NCBI GenBank assembly: GCA_045568115.1
Contig: JBJLBO010000001.1
Span: 633,928-697,927, forward strand
Reading direction: 5' to 3'
DNA from: MGIIb-O1 sp002457595
Lineage (GTDB): Archaea > Thermoplasmatota > Poseidoniia > Poseidoniales > Thalassarchaeaceae
Length of the DNA stretch: 64,000 bases
In this document: positions 45,833-54,291 of the stretch, piece by piece
How positions within the stretch are numbered: position 1 is the stretch's first letter
How the letters are laid out: each line of letters opens with the position of its first letter
Made by a program: the position numbers and the translations under genes
The notes under the pieces: model-generated
Told to the model about the DNA's origin: nothing
Seen by the model: the letters and a program-made list of their open reading frames with translations, nothing else
The model's database searches: none

Positions 45833-47281
45833 TCAGTCAAGTACGATATTTCCGTAGAATAGGATCATTGCTATTGCGAGACCCCACATTATCATACTGA
45901 TATTCTTGTGCTTACCAGATGCTGCGTTGATTAGTACGTACGAGATAATACCCCATGCGATACCCGCTGCTATCGAGTAAGTGAATGGCATCATAACCAT
46001 TGTAATGAAGGCTGGAACTGAGTTCCCTGTATCAGACCAATCTATGTCTGCTGCCTGCCTCATCATCATTGCTCCAATAATAACTAGAGCTGGGGCGGCG
46101 GCGAAGGTCGGGATCTGCTTGAATAGACCAGCGAATAACAATCCAGATAGCATTAGTACACCAACTGTAACTGCTGTTAGACCGGTCTTTCCACCATCTT
46201 CAACACCAGCAGCAGACTCAATGTAAGTCGTTGTGGTGCTGGTTCCGAATGCGGCTCCAACAATTGTTGCGGCTGCGTCGGACATGAATGCTTCATCTGA
46301 GTTGTGTAGCTCATCGTTTTCATCCACATATCCAGCTTGACGGCCTACGGAATATAGTGTTCCTGCAGTGTCGAATATGTCGACGAATAGGAAAGCGACC
46401 ATGACCATGAAGAAGTCTGCATATGAGACTCCGTCGCCAAGATCGCCCATCCCCTTATCGCCAAATGCTGCTAGGAAAGATTCTTCTGGGAAATTCGCAA
46501 CATCCCATAGACCAGAAGTAGAGAATACTACCTCTGCAGTATTCCAATCCGTGACGTTGTAAGTGTCGACTACGGGGTCGCCCATCCAACCTAAGAACCA
46601 TGCAATAACACTGGTTCCGATTATACCATAAGCGATTGCTCCCTTCCATTGGCGAGCCATCATTGCGGCTATTGCAATTAAACAAACCATAGCCCAAACT
46701 TCTCCATTCTGGTGTGTGGCACCTTCGAGTTCGTGTGTCAATTGTACTAGAGTCGCCCCATCGTTAACAATCCAACCCATTTCTCTGAGTCCGATTATTG
46801 CTAGGAACATTCCAATACCAGCGCCCGTGGCGATCTTCAAATCGGTGGGTATCGAGTTAATCATCGCTGTTCTCGCGCCCACTTGAGGTAAAGATAGGAT
46901 CAAGAATAAAAGACCCTCGAGGAAAACGGCAAAAAGCGCTATTTCCCAACCAATTCCATTATCGCCCAAGACAATAGTGAACGCAAAGTATGCGTTCAAA
47001 CCCATGCCTGGAGCTAAGGCGAACGGTAAGTTCGCCCACAGTCCCATGACGACGCAACCCACGAAGGCAGCTACTGCCGTCGCGAACAACGCATCATCGA
47101 AGGGGATCCCAATGGGACCAGTGGTATCTGTTGCTGTGAAACCCAGTTCCAACATATCAGGATTGACGAACAAAATGTACGCCATAGTGAGGAACGTGGT
47201 CATCCCCGCTCTCAACTCTCCTTCAAAGGAACTACCCTTCTCTGTATATCCAAAGTAGTCATCTAATTGTTTTACTTCCAT
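45833..47281 (-). CDS. NCS2-family purine permease (AzgA-like)
   Basis: A 482-residue transporter with ~12-14 hydrophobic segments, of the AzgA branch that imports adenine, guanine and hypoxanthine. It opens with the typical LDDYFGYTEKGSSFEGELRAGMTTFLTMAYI; ALAPGMGLNAYFAF is the conserved substrate-site region, and FGTSTTTTYIESAAGVEDGGKTG is the second signature. It lies upstream of apt on the same strand, giving a purine uptake/salvage unit. The start is ATG 47281, preceded by AGGTGAAAA, a plausible Shine-Dalgarno. Confidence 0.94.
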   Translation of the reverse strand: MEVKQLDDYFGYTEKGSSFEGELRAGMTTFLTMAYILFVNPDMLELGFTATDTTGPIGIPFDDALFATAVAAFVGCVVMGLWANLPFALAPGMGLNAYFAFTIVLGDNGIGWEIALFAVFLEGLLFLILSLPQVGARTAMINSIPTDLKIATGAGIGMFLAIIGLREMGWIVNDGATLVQLTHELEGATHQNGEVWAMVCLIAIAAMMARQWKGAIAYGIIGTSVIAWFLGWMGDPVVDTYNVTDWNTAEVVFSTSGLWDVANFPEESFLAAFGDKGMGDLGDGVSYADFFMVMVAFLFVDIFDTAGTLYSVGRQAGYVDENDELHNSDEAFMSDAAATIVGAAFGTSTTTTYIESAAGVEDGGKTGLTAVTVGVLMLSGLLFAGLFKQIPTFAAAPALVIIGAMMMRQAADIDWSDTGNSVPAFITMVMMPFTYSIAAGIAWGIISYVLINAASGKHKNISMIMWGLAIAMILFYGNIVLD

Positions 47282-47367
47282 TTTTTCACCTGTCTTTCCA
47301 GTAACGCAGCGCGTAGGCTACGTGGCGTCTGAACAACTCAGTCGGCTTATGATAGATTCGCGATAAA

Positions 47368-48681
47368 CTACGATTTTGATAGGTTTAGTGTCTTTCCGTT
47401 CAGTGGAAGTATAGGTTTAGGATTTTGTCGGAATTCGGAGGAAATTGCCTTTCTTGCTTCCTCATCACCATGAAAGAAGAGAACTTGATTGGGTTCACAC
47501 GCGTGTATGAAGTTGGCCATATCAGAATGGCCTGCGTGATTTGATAATTGGAATCGACTGACGTCCAAATCAATTTGAGTAACGTTTCCATATATTGGGA
47601 TTTTCCCCTTGTCTATGAGCTGGCGGCCGCCTGATTTTTCGGCTTGATAGCCTGTGAGTAAGATGGCGTTGGAAAGATCGTGGCGCAATCTGTTGAGATA
47701 CCATATTGCAGGGCCGCCATCTAACATTCCACTTGTAGTTACAATTACATCTGCATCTAAAGCCTTTTTTCTATCTGATTTACTACGAACCTTACGAGCC
47801 CAACTCCACACCTTTTCAAGTTCTTTTGGTTCACGGATGTGTTCTGGATTATTCAACCAATATTTTGTCAAACGTGTTCCCATTCCATCATAATGGACAT
47901 TTAGATGGGGGGCTTCCTTATACAAAATTCGAAGAATATCTTGTCCTCTACCTGATGCAAAGGCAGGGATTAGTGCGACGCCCCCTCTTGAAACCACTTC
48001 TTTTACTCGTTCAACGAACCGAGCTTCCTCCTCTACACGAGGGGGGTGTTCTTTACCACCATAAGTCGATTCCATGCAAAGAATATCACATTTAACTGGT
48101 TGGGCTCCAATTACGTTTGGGCTTTCTCTAGTATCTATATCCCCAGACCAAAGGAGTGTGAGTTCTGGAGTTTGAATCTCAATCATAACGGCCCCGGGGA
48201 TGTGCCCCGCTGGATGAAACCTTAATTTCCAAGCCCCAATCTCGAACCATTCACCAATATTATGGCTCTGCCAGGCATCTAATGCTGCATCTAGATCTCG
48301 CATATCCCAAGGTAAAGGATAGCCCTCTATGCTGGAAACTTTGTAGGTATCTCTCCACATTATTTCACTGACTGCTTCGGTTAGTGTGGTTCCATGAAGA
48401 GTTGCTCCATGATTGCCAACAACCCAAGGCGCCATACCAATATGGTCAATATGAGAATGTGTGATGATGACGTGATCTACTGCTGGGCTTTCTTTTGGAT
48501 ATCTGGGTGGTTTAGTTGGAGCTAAACCATAATCGATTAAAATTCGTGTTCCACTTTTGTCTTCAAGAATGCAACCTACATTCCCTACTTCTTCCGCACC
48601 ACCAAGAAAATGGATTCGAATTCCTTCCTTTACATCATCTTCAGGATACCCTGAAGTTCGACCGGGTGTGTAAAGGACCAT
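47368..48681 (-). CDS. Metallo-beta-lactamase/beta-CASP RNA nuclease (aCPSF/RNase J-like)
   Basis: A zinc-dependent ribonuclease for RNA processing or decay. The metal motif HSHIDH is at residues 75-80, the further histidine in PAGHIPGAVM and the aspartate in WSGDIDT. The beta-CASP motifs follow: MESTYGGKEHP, PAFASGRGQ, TTSGMLDGGP and the final HAGHSD. There is no N-terminal KH domain, which distinguishes it from aCPSF1 and fits the aCPSF2 class. The start is ATG 48681. 86 bp separate its stop from the start of the permease gene downstream on the same strand. Confidence 0.93.
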   Translation of the reverse strand: MVLYTPGRTSGYPEDDVKEGIRIHFLGGAEEVGNVGCILEDKSGTRILIDYGLAPTKPPRYPKESPAVDHVIITHSHIDHIGMAPWVVGNHGATLHGTTLTEAVSEIMWRDTYKVSSIEGYPLPWDMRDLDAALDAWQSHNIGEWFEIGAWKLRFHPAGHIPGAVMIEIQTPELTLLWSGDIDTRESPNVIGAQPVKCDILCMESTYGGKEHPPRVEEEARFVERVKEVVSRGGVALIPAFASGRGQDILRILYKEAPHLNVHYDGMGTRLTKYWLNNPEHIREPKELEKVWSWARKVRSKSDRKKALDADVIVTTSGMLDGGPAIWYLNRLRHDLSNAILLTGYQAEKSGGRQLIDKGKIPIYGNVTQIDLDVSRFQLSNHAGHSDMANFIHACEPNQVLFFHGDEEARKAISSEFRQNPKPILPLNGKTLNLSKS

Positions 48682-48897
48682 GATTGTCCGAGATACATCT
48701 CCCTCATCAGATATCCGGATGAAGAGGGGAACCCCCTAATTTCTAATGGAAATGTTAAAGATTGAAATTGATTCCAATAGAAAAGACACAATACCTATTG
48801 ACTTTAGATGATATAGAACGATTGAATATCGAAAATTAAAGCAGAATTAGCGTTAATATCAAATTATGTTACTCCAAATATAATTCCAGTAGAAACG

Positions 48898-48933
48898 AAG
48901 GGGAGGGGGTATTTTGAGAAGACAAACCCCTTC
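48898..48933. repeat. Inverted repeat just upstream of the ferredoxin start
   Basis: GAAGGGG (48898-48904) and CCCCTTC (48927-48933) flank 22 bases that include a G-rich AGGGGG. The right arm ends 8 bases before ATG 48942. If transcribed it could fold the leader. The rest of the 260-bp gap 48682-48941 is AT-rich and shows no further gene; a TATA-like AAATATAAT lies near 48876. Confidence 0.35.
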
Positions 48934-48941
48934 CTATCAAC

Positions 48942-49154
48942 ATGGCAAGACGGGCGGGGGAGATTCTCCAATTGGATTCCTCTCGTTGTTTTGGTTGTGC
49001 AGCATGTGTATCATTATGTCCAATTGATGTATTAGAACTCGAAGATCTATTAATCACCATTGATGAACCTACATGCACACACTGTCAACTTTGTATTCCT
49101 GCATGCCCCGTATCAGCTCTGTTTTTTGAAAAAATAGGAAAGGTGACACAATGA
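48942..49154 (+). CDS. 2x[4Fe-4S] ferredoxin
   Basis: A 70-residue electron carrier. Two full cluster motifs, CFGCAACVSLCP (starting at Cys16) and CTHCQLCIPACP (starting at Cys45), give eight cysteines for two 4Fe-4S clusters. The start is ATG 48942. The stop overlaps the next gene's ATG as ATGA (49151-49154), so the two are translationally coupled. The third gene in the run is GGGP synthase, so this may be the electron donor for lipid geranylgeranyl reduction (inference). Confidence 0.95.
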   Translation: MARRAGEILQLDSSRCFGCAACVSLCPIDVLELEDLLITIDEPTCTHCQLCIPACPVSALFFEKIGKVTQ

Positions 49155-49783
49155 CTAGAATTCTAATTCATGGCACTGAATTAATATCATTAATTTGCGC
49201 CCATTCACTTTTAGATTCAATCGAAGGCGCCGAAATACACCTCGTAGATTCTAAAGCAGAAGTTGGGTTGTTAGAAGAGGGCCCTGGTTTAATTTCTACA
49301 AACAATTTACCAATATTACCCAATGAATGGATAGGTTCTTTGAAATCCCAACAACCAAAAGAAGAATCTACAGCGATCCGCAGATCTTGGTTTGAAAAAG
49401 CATGTGCAACAAAATTAGCAAGTAGAGGGGTGTTTTTCCATCTTCGAAGTAAAACAAATAAAATTAACAAATCTACAATAAAATTTGAGGGCGCAGGCCT
49501 TCTTTCTGGCAAATCATTAGAATTTGATATTATAATTAATCAAATCACTCCTCCATCTAATTCTATAAACTGGAGTGGAGGGACTCACTCTTCTACCACA
49601 ACAACATCTTCAATTTCAGGCATAAGGCCTGATGGATTAGTAGAGGAATGGTGGGACGGCGCCCCCCCAAATCGAACAGATTGGCTTCAGCGTATGGAAT
49701 GGAAAGGAGTTGACCCTAGGACTTCTATAATCGATGACATCGAAATAGGCAAACGACTTGCCAGGAAAGCAATATCTCAGTGA
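49151..49783 (+). CDS. Rossmann-like protein coupled to ferredoxin, function unknown
   Basis: 210 residues, no membrane segment. The N-terminus (ILIHGTELISLICAHSLL, then EIHLVDSKAEVGLL) has the strand-loop-helix-strand shape of a dinucleotide-binding fold, but the Gly-rich loop is degenerate. The C-terminal part is short, with conserved-looking EEWWDGAPPNRTDWLQRMEWKG. It resembles a truncated flavoprotein of the geranylgeranyl reductase/FixC type; this is an impression only. It overlaps the ferredoxin by ATGA and precedes GGGP synthase by 43 bp. Confidence 0.7.
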   Translation: MTRILIHGTELISLICAHSLLDSIEGAEIHLVDSKAEVGLLEEGPGLISTNNLPILPNEWIGSLKSQQPKEESTAIRRSWFEKACATKLASRGVFFHLRSKTNKINKSTIKFEGAGLLSGKSLEFDIIINQITPPSNSINWSGGTHSSTTTTSSISGIRPDGLVEEWWDGAPPNRTDWLQRMEWKGVDPRTSIIDDIEIGKRLARKAISQ

Positions 49784-49826
49784 TTATCGCTGAAACACTT
49801 AGACACCTAATCCAACACGCATCACT

Positions 49827-50639
49827 ATGACAAGGACCCCAGGTCCCACTCTACAACATCTATTCAGTAAGGGGAAGAGCACGCGTCATGCGATACTCGT
49901 CGACCCCGCTGATCAGACACCAGAGATGGCTGCAAAACGCTGTGTTGCGGCGGTATCTGCTGGCTCTCAAATGATTCTAGTAGGGGGCTCCACTGGTACA
50001 GATATGTCTAATGTACACAACACAATTTTAGCAATAAAAGAAGCCCTTGAATTAATTTCATGGGCGTCTACACAAAACTCAGAGTCAAATGAGGAAGAAT
50101 GGGCAATCCCTGTTGTCTTATTCCCTCAAGGTTCGGCCGCCCTTTCACCCAATGCAGATGCAATAACATTCATGATGCTAATGAATAGCAAAGACCCCGA
50201 ATTCCTAATTGGAGAACAAGTTAGAGGAGCCCCCTTTATCAAAAAAGCAGGCATTGAATCTCTTCCTATGGGGTATGTTGTATGTGCACCGGGTGGTAAA
50301 GTAGGCAAAGTAGGTGCAGCAAACCTCATCCAAGAAGACCAATTAGATCTAGCCGCTGCATACGCGATTACTGCAGAATCTTATGGTTTCGAGCTGCTTT
50401 ACTTAGAAGCGGGTAGTGGTGCACAAACCCCTGTTAATCCAAAATTAATTACAGCCGCCAGAGAAGCGTGTAACCTCGTACTAATTGTAGGCGGGGGAAT
50501 TAGAGATGGTGCAACAGCGAGACTAGCAGCTCAAGCAGGCGCCGATTGGATCGTAACTGGAAATCTAACGGAATCGTATGATGACGCAGACGAGCTTCAG
50601 AGAGTGTTGACAGAATTCATCAAGACAATGAATTCCTGA
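49827..50639 (+). CDS. Geranylgeranylglyceryl phosphate synthase
   Basis: Prenyltransferase that joins glycerol-1-phosphate to geranylgeranyl diphosphate, the first committed step of archaeal ether-lipid synthesis. TIM-barrel of the GGGPS/PcrB family: HAILVDPADQ at the first strand, GGSTGTD, the YLEAGSGAQTPV glycerol-phosphate site and the LIVGGGIRDGATA and WIVTGNLTE phosphate-binding loops. The 270-residue length is normal for group II enzymes. The start is ATG 49827. Upstream genes encode a ferredoxin and a Rossmann-like protein. Confidence 0.95.
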   Translation: MTRTPGPTLQHLFSKGKSTRHAILVDPADQTPEMAAKRCVAAVSAGSQMILVGGSTGTDMSNVHNTILAIKEALELISWASTQNSESNEEEWAIPVVLFPQGSAALSPNADAITFMMLMNSKDPEFLIGEQVRGAPFIKKAGIESLPMGYVVCAPGGKVGKVGAANLIQEDQLDLAAAYAITAESYGFELLYLEAGSGAQTPVNPKLITAAREACNLVLIVGGGIRDGATARLAAQAGADWIVTGNLTESYDDADELQRVLTEFIKTMNS

Positions 50640-50663
50640 CCAACACCTACCTTTTGGGGTGCT

Positions 50664-51008
50664 ATGATGATTGAAGTCGAGATTGACAAGAGTGATAAAA
50701 AGGATAAGAAACTAGTGGCAAAATTTCAATTTCCTGATGGAAAACGAAAGACTACACATTTCGGAGCTAAGGGATATTCAGATTTCACTATCCATAAAAA
50801 CCCCAATCGAAAGGTGAAATACCTCGTGAGGCACAATAGCGAAGATTGGGAAGATTTCACTTCGGCTGGCGCACTATCTCGATGGATTCTTTGGAATGAA
50901 CCCGACCTTAATTTGAGTTTCAATAACTATCTTGCCAGATTCTCTCTGGAGGGGAAACTCAAGGTCAAAACCAGTCAATCTGGGCATATCCCAATTCATA
51001 GAGAATAG
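50664..51008 (+). CDS. DUF5754-like small basic protein
   Basis: 114 residues, Lys/Arg-rich and soluble. The pattern KTTHFGAKGYSDFTIHKNP, then KYLVRH, EDWEDFTSAGALSRWILWNEP and a final short helix matches my memory of the DUF5754 family, known mainly from large DNA viruses and phages; assignment is by motif order and needs a profile search. Function is unknown. The start is ATG 50664 (or 50667). It follows GGGP synthase by 24 bp and may be co-transcribed. Confidence 0.78.
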   Translation: MMIEVEIDKSDKKDKKLVAKFQFPDGKRKTTHFGAKGYSDFTIHKNPNRKVKYLVRHNSEDWEDFTSAGALSRWILWNEPDLNLSFNNYLARFSLEGKLKVKTSQSGHIPIHRE

Positions 51009-51041
51009 CGACTAATCCATAATGACAATAAATTCCTAATA

Positions 51042-51521
51042 TTATACTTTAGAATCTCTCAAAGCAATTAGTAATTGATCGATTTTAGTCTCCATATCTA
51101 ATATTAACAACATTTGTTCTTCCTCTTGTTTGAGCAACCTAGCATTTTCTCGTTGTAATTCTTCCACTCTATCCGAGCCAACAATATCCTCCATTTCTTT
51201 TCTTCGCAAACGCTCGTTTGAAAGCATCACTTCCAATTGCTTCCTCCTAGCATCTGCAACTCGAAAACGCTCTTCCAATTCTGCAAAATCACCTCTCCCC
51301 CCACTTCTATTTCGAACATCTCCTAATTCAGAATCAAGAGCCCTGGCTCGCTGCCTTGCCATTGCAAGCTCTCTTTCCATCTCTCCTAATTCATCCCACA
51401 TTGCCATTACTTCAGCAACTAAACGCTCTTGTGAAAATGTCGTCAGGTGTTCGGCCAACTCATCCCGACTCATAGGCACAGGATCTTCCTGTTCACCTCG
51501 GTCAACATTCTGAGCGCTCAC
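51042..51521 (-). CDS. Coiled-coil protein
   Basis: About 159 residues, almost wholly heptad-patterned from residue ~25 to the end (REL/ARQRARALDSELGDV, FAELEERFRV, ELQRENARLLKQEEEQ), broken by a Gly-rich hinge SGGRGDF. Such proteins act as structural rods or partners. The start is uncertain: GTG 51521, TTG 51530 and ATG 51473 are all in frame. It is transcribed against its neighbours, in a region that otherwise reads rightward. No family is recognised. Confidence 0.7.
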   Translation of the reverse strand: MSAQNVDRGEQEDPVPMSRDELAEHLTTFSQERLVAEVMAMWDELGEMERELAMARQRARALDSELGDVRNRSGGRGDFAELEERFRVADARRKQLEVMLSNERLRRKEMEDIVGSDRVEELQRENARLLKQEEEQMLLILDMETKIDQLLIALRDSKV

Positions 51522-51678
51522 ACTAATCAATAAGAAACATCACTATTCCACTCTTGAACCTTGAGGATAGACCAAACCTCATCCCCCTATTAGAGAACAA
51601 AACCAACAATTCCAATAGAGGAACCCCAACAAAAACCAACTCGTCGTGTTTATATTGAGACCTCGGGTCGGCCGCGCC

Positions 51679-51945
51679 ATGAAGGCTTACAGAGCAACCG
51701 GGACGTTCCGCAACGGAAGGACCGACCAGAACTTCACATTCGATGTAGTAGCAATGGATGTAGCTGATGCAGAACACAGAGTTTACTCTAATTTTGGTAG
51801 CCGCCATAACGCAGGCCGCCGCTTCATCCACATTTCTTCCCTAAACGAGATCCAACCAACACAATCAAGCGAACCACGAGTAATCGCACATTTCCGAGAC
51901 ACTCATGATTTCTCAGTAGCACCAATAGCTTCTGAAGAAGAATAA
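51679..51945 (+). CDS. rplX: Ribosomal protein LX (L18Ae/L20a)
   Basis: Large-subunit protein found in archaea and eukaryotes. MKAYRATGTFR at the start and the DAEHRVYSNFGSRH middle are the family core. About 88 residues from ATG 51679, with an acidic tail. The frame opens upstream at 51646 but ATG 51679 is the family start. In many archaea this gene is followed directly by prefoldin alpha and ftsY. Here those genes lie ~3.5 kb downstream, with unrelated genes in between. Confidence 0.92.
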   Translation: MKAYRATGTFRNGRTDQNFTFDVVAMDVADAEHRVYSNFGSRHNAGRRFIHISSLNEIQPTQSSEPRVIAHFRDTHDFSVAPIASEEE

Positions 51946-52004
51946 TCATAACTCCACTAATTCACGACGCGAATGCGTAATGGTGAAAGGAGAACGACAC
52001 TAGG

Positions 52005-52565
52005 GTGAATGTAATGAAGAAGGCTATGATGAAGCAATACTGGCGAATTCAACAGAGCCAGACGATCATCTCAATGGGGTTTTGGGTTACAACACTCACA
52101 TTACTGATTTGGCCTTATATTAGTCACCGATTCACCGACTCATCTCCTATTTTAGGAATCCACCCTACTTATTTCGGACTGTTAGGAATAGCAAGTCTGG
52201 TTGCTCTTTCCGTGCTTAGTATTGGGTGGGCTTACGATGTATTTCTTGGGTTGTGGAGAGAGCATCTAACTGTTGTAACGGAGAGAAACCCATTTTCGAC
52301 ATACATGATCGCACCACCTATGGGTTTGGTTCTTGCCCAAACAAATGCGATATTAAGAAAAATCGAACCAGAAGATGAAGACATACAAAGGCACTGCGAC
52401 TTCATAGATAGATGGTTAGAATGGAATTCCGAAAATGAAATATGGGCCAGAGCAACCAATTCATTTAATAAAATAATAAATGACGACGACCCATTTTTAT
52501 TCCATCTTTCAGAAGAAGCAAGAGATAATTTAGAGAAAGCCTCAAAAAAGATCCAAGACATCTGA
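52005..52565 (+). CDS. Small membrane protein with two N-terminal helices
   Basis: 186 residues. Two hydrophobic segments (about 22-40 and 55-80) form a hairpin; the rest is cytoplasmic, helical and acidic with several Trp residues. No family is recognised. GTG 52005 or ATG 52014 may be the start. It is the first gene of the run between rplX and pfdA and ends 13 bp before the CysQ gene, so it may be co-transcribed with the sulfation genes; whether it works with them is unknown. Confidence 0.72.
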   Translation: MNVMKKAMMKQYWRIQQSQTIISMGFWVTTLTLLIWPYISHRFTDSSPILGIHPTYFGLLGIASLVALSVLSIGWAYDVFLGLWREHLTVVTERNPFSTYMIAPPMGLVLAQTNAILRKIEPEDEDIQRHCDFIDRWLEWNSENEIWARATNSFNKIINDDDPFLFHLSEEARDNLEKASKKIQDI

Positions 52566-52578
52566 TACAAGTGGTCTG

Positions 52579-53382
52579 ATGATTAATTTTGAAGCAGTTT
52601 CAACCATCGCTTCAGAAGCAGGCGATGCAATATTGAATATTTACAATAGAAAAACCTCTATTGAAATAACAACTAAGGGCGACCAATCTCCACTAACCGA
52701 AGCAGATTTGGCTGCGGATAAAGTAATCACCGAACAACTACTAAATTTAAATCCTAAAATTCCAATTGTTTCCGAAGAAGGAAGAGTCGGGGACCCTCTA
52801 ATTTCTACATATTGTTGGCTTGTTGACCCATTAGATGGCACTAAAGAATTCATAAAACGCAACGGAATGTTCACAGTAAATATTGCATTAATGCGTAGAG
52901 TTGGTATGAGGTGGAAACCAGTATTCGGGATCGTGCATGCACCAGTGTCTCAAACAACCTGGTTGGGTGGTGTGGATTTTCCTTCTGAAAAAAGACTTAA
53001 TGGCCAATCGACATCTATCACCATCAACCAAAAAACAGACAATGAAGTTACAAGATTAGTTGCTAGTGGCTCACATAGGGGAGAAAAGGACGAATCTTTT
53101 GCAGAAGCGATTGGTGAGCACGAACTAATTCGTATGGGTTCCTCCCTCAAAGCCTGCATTGTTGCAGAAGGTTCAGCAGACCTCTATCCAAGATTCGGCC
53201 CAACGTCATGTTGGGACATAGCAGCAGCTCATGCAGTAGTCACCGGCGCAGGGGGTGTTGTTATCGGCCCAGAAGGTACAACTCTCGATTACGACTTAGT
53301 TGAGAACGTACTGAATCCATATTTTCTAGTTGCAGCAGATAGCCGTTGGAACGACTTATGGGTTGCATCACAGACATCCTAA
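52579..53382 (+). CDS. cysQ: 3'(2'),5'-bisphosphate nucleotidase (CysQ-like)
   Basis: Inositol-monophosphatase-superfamily enzyme that converts PAP, the by-product of sulfotransferases, to AMP. Metal-site motifs are intact: SEEGR (residues 65-69), DPLDGTKEF (83-91) and CWDIAAAHA near residue 211. The TKEF ending is typical of CysQ rather than of inositol phosphatases. 267 residues from ATG 52579. The two following genes are a PAPS-dependent sulfotransferase and an APS kinase, which strongly supports a PAP-recycling role. Confidence 0.92.
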   Translation: MINFEAVSTIASEAGDAILNIYNRKTSIEITTKGDQSPLTEADLAADKVITEQLLNLNPKIPIVSEEGRVGDPLISTYCWLVDPLDGTKEFIKRNGMFTVNIALMRRVGMRWKPVFGIVHAPVSQTTWLGGVDFPSEKRLNGQSTSITINQKTDNEVTRLVASGSHRGEKDESFAEAIGEHELIRMGSSLKACIVAEGSADLYPRFGPTSCWDIAAAHAVVTGAGGVVIGPEGTTLDYDLVENVLNPYFLVAADSRWNDLWVASQTS

Positions 53383-53461
53383 AACTCCTACTCTACATGC
53401 CTTCTTCAATTCATTTACTTAATTACGAAACAGTGAAGTCACCTTTAACATTCCAAAAATT

Positions 53462-54211
53462 GTGCCCTCCTATCGTCTAGTGTGGTTTCAGCATTTGCAT
53501 AAAGCAGCAGGGACGTATGTAATCAGGAGAGCGATGGCTAATGGCGAGCAGTTTTACGAAAATCATGAAAATGGTAATCCTTGCGGAGAGGGCGGAGTAA
53601 TTCCCCTCTGGGAAATGAATTCTAACGAGCTAACTAAATTTGTAGATCAATGTGAAGATAAAGGAGTAACATTCGTCGCAACAGAATGGGGAGCACCAGA
53701 TTTTTCCGTACTCGCTCAAGACTCTCGCATTCACCTAATAACTTGTTTCAGAGACCCAATTAAGCGATTTGTTTCCAATTTTAATTATGATTATTATTGG
53801 ATGTGGTCCGACTCAAAATCATATAATCAGTATATTTCTGAAAACAACCTCCATTCCTCTCCTGAGTATTACACACGTATGTTTTCTAGAAACGCCGACC
53901 TATCCAAATCATTGACACAAACAGATTTTGAGACGGCGAAGAAGAATATTACATTGTTCGACACCGTGATTATCGCAGAGACGGGTATGAGCACTCTAGA
54001 GGAATTGGGTTGGATTGAAGAATCCGACACAAAACACCCAACCTTTGGTAATATATCATTAGCATTATCTCTATTACGTAAATTACGTTTTTTCCGATTA
54101 TTCAAATATTTACTTCAGAAAAAACATATACCCCCCCTGGAAATGAATATTGAAAATATAAACAAATATGACATTCAATTATACAACACATTATCAATTA
54201 AGAAATTTTAG
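53462..54211 (+). CDS. Sulfotransferase family protein
   Basis: Transfers sulfate from PAPS to a glycan, lipid or protein. The 5'-phosphosulfate loop is HLHKAAGTYV near residue 11-20 (Lys14), and the 3'-phosphate site is CFRDPIKRFVSNFNY near residue 96-110. This arrangement resembles the Golgi-type/HS2ST-like family. 249 residues from GTG 53462; no signal peptide or membrane helix is visible. The gene is clearly more AT-rich than its neighbours, especially its last 200 bp and the following gap, which suggests recent acquisition. It is flanked by CysQ and APS kinase. Confidence 0.85.
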   Translation: MPSYRLVWFQHLHKAAGTYVIRRAMANGEQFYENHENGNPCGEGGVIPLWEMNSNELTKFVDQCEDKGVTFVATEWGAPDFSVLAQDSRIHLITCFRDPIKRFVSNFNYDYYWMWSDSKSYNQYISENNLHSSPEYYTRMFSRNADLSKSLTQTDFETAKKNITLFDTVIIAETGMSTLEELGWIEESDTKHPTFGNISLALSLLRKLRFFRLFKYLLQKKHIPPLEMNIENINKYDIQLYNTLSIKKF

Positions 54212-54291
54212 TAAATATCACTAATTAGCCCCATATTTTCCGATTAACAAAAATAATTTACATTCACATAAGACTCCATGAAGCCGTTGGG

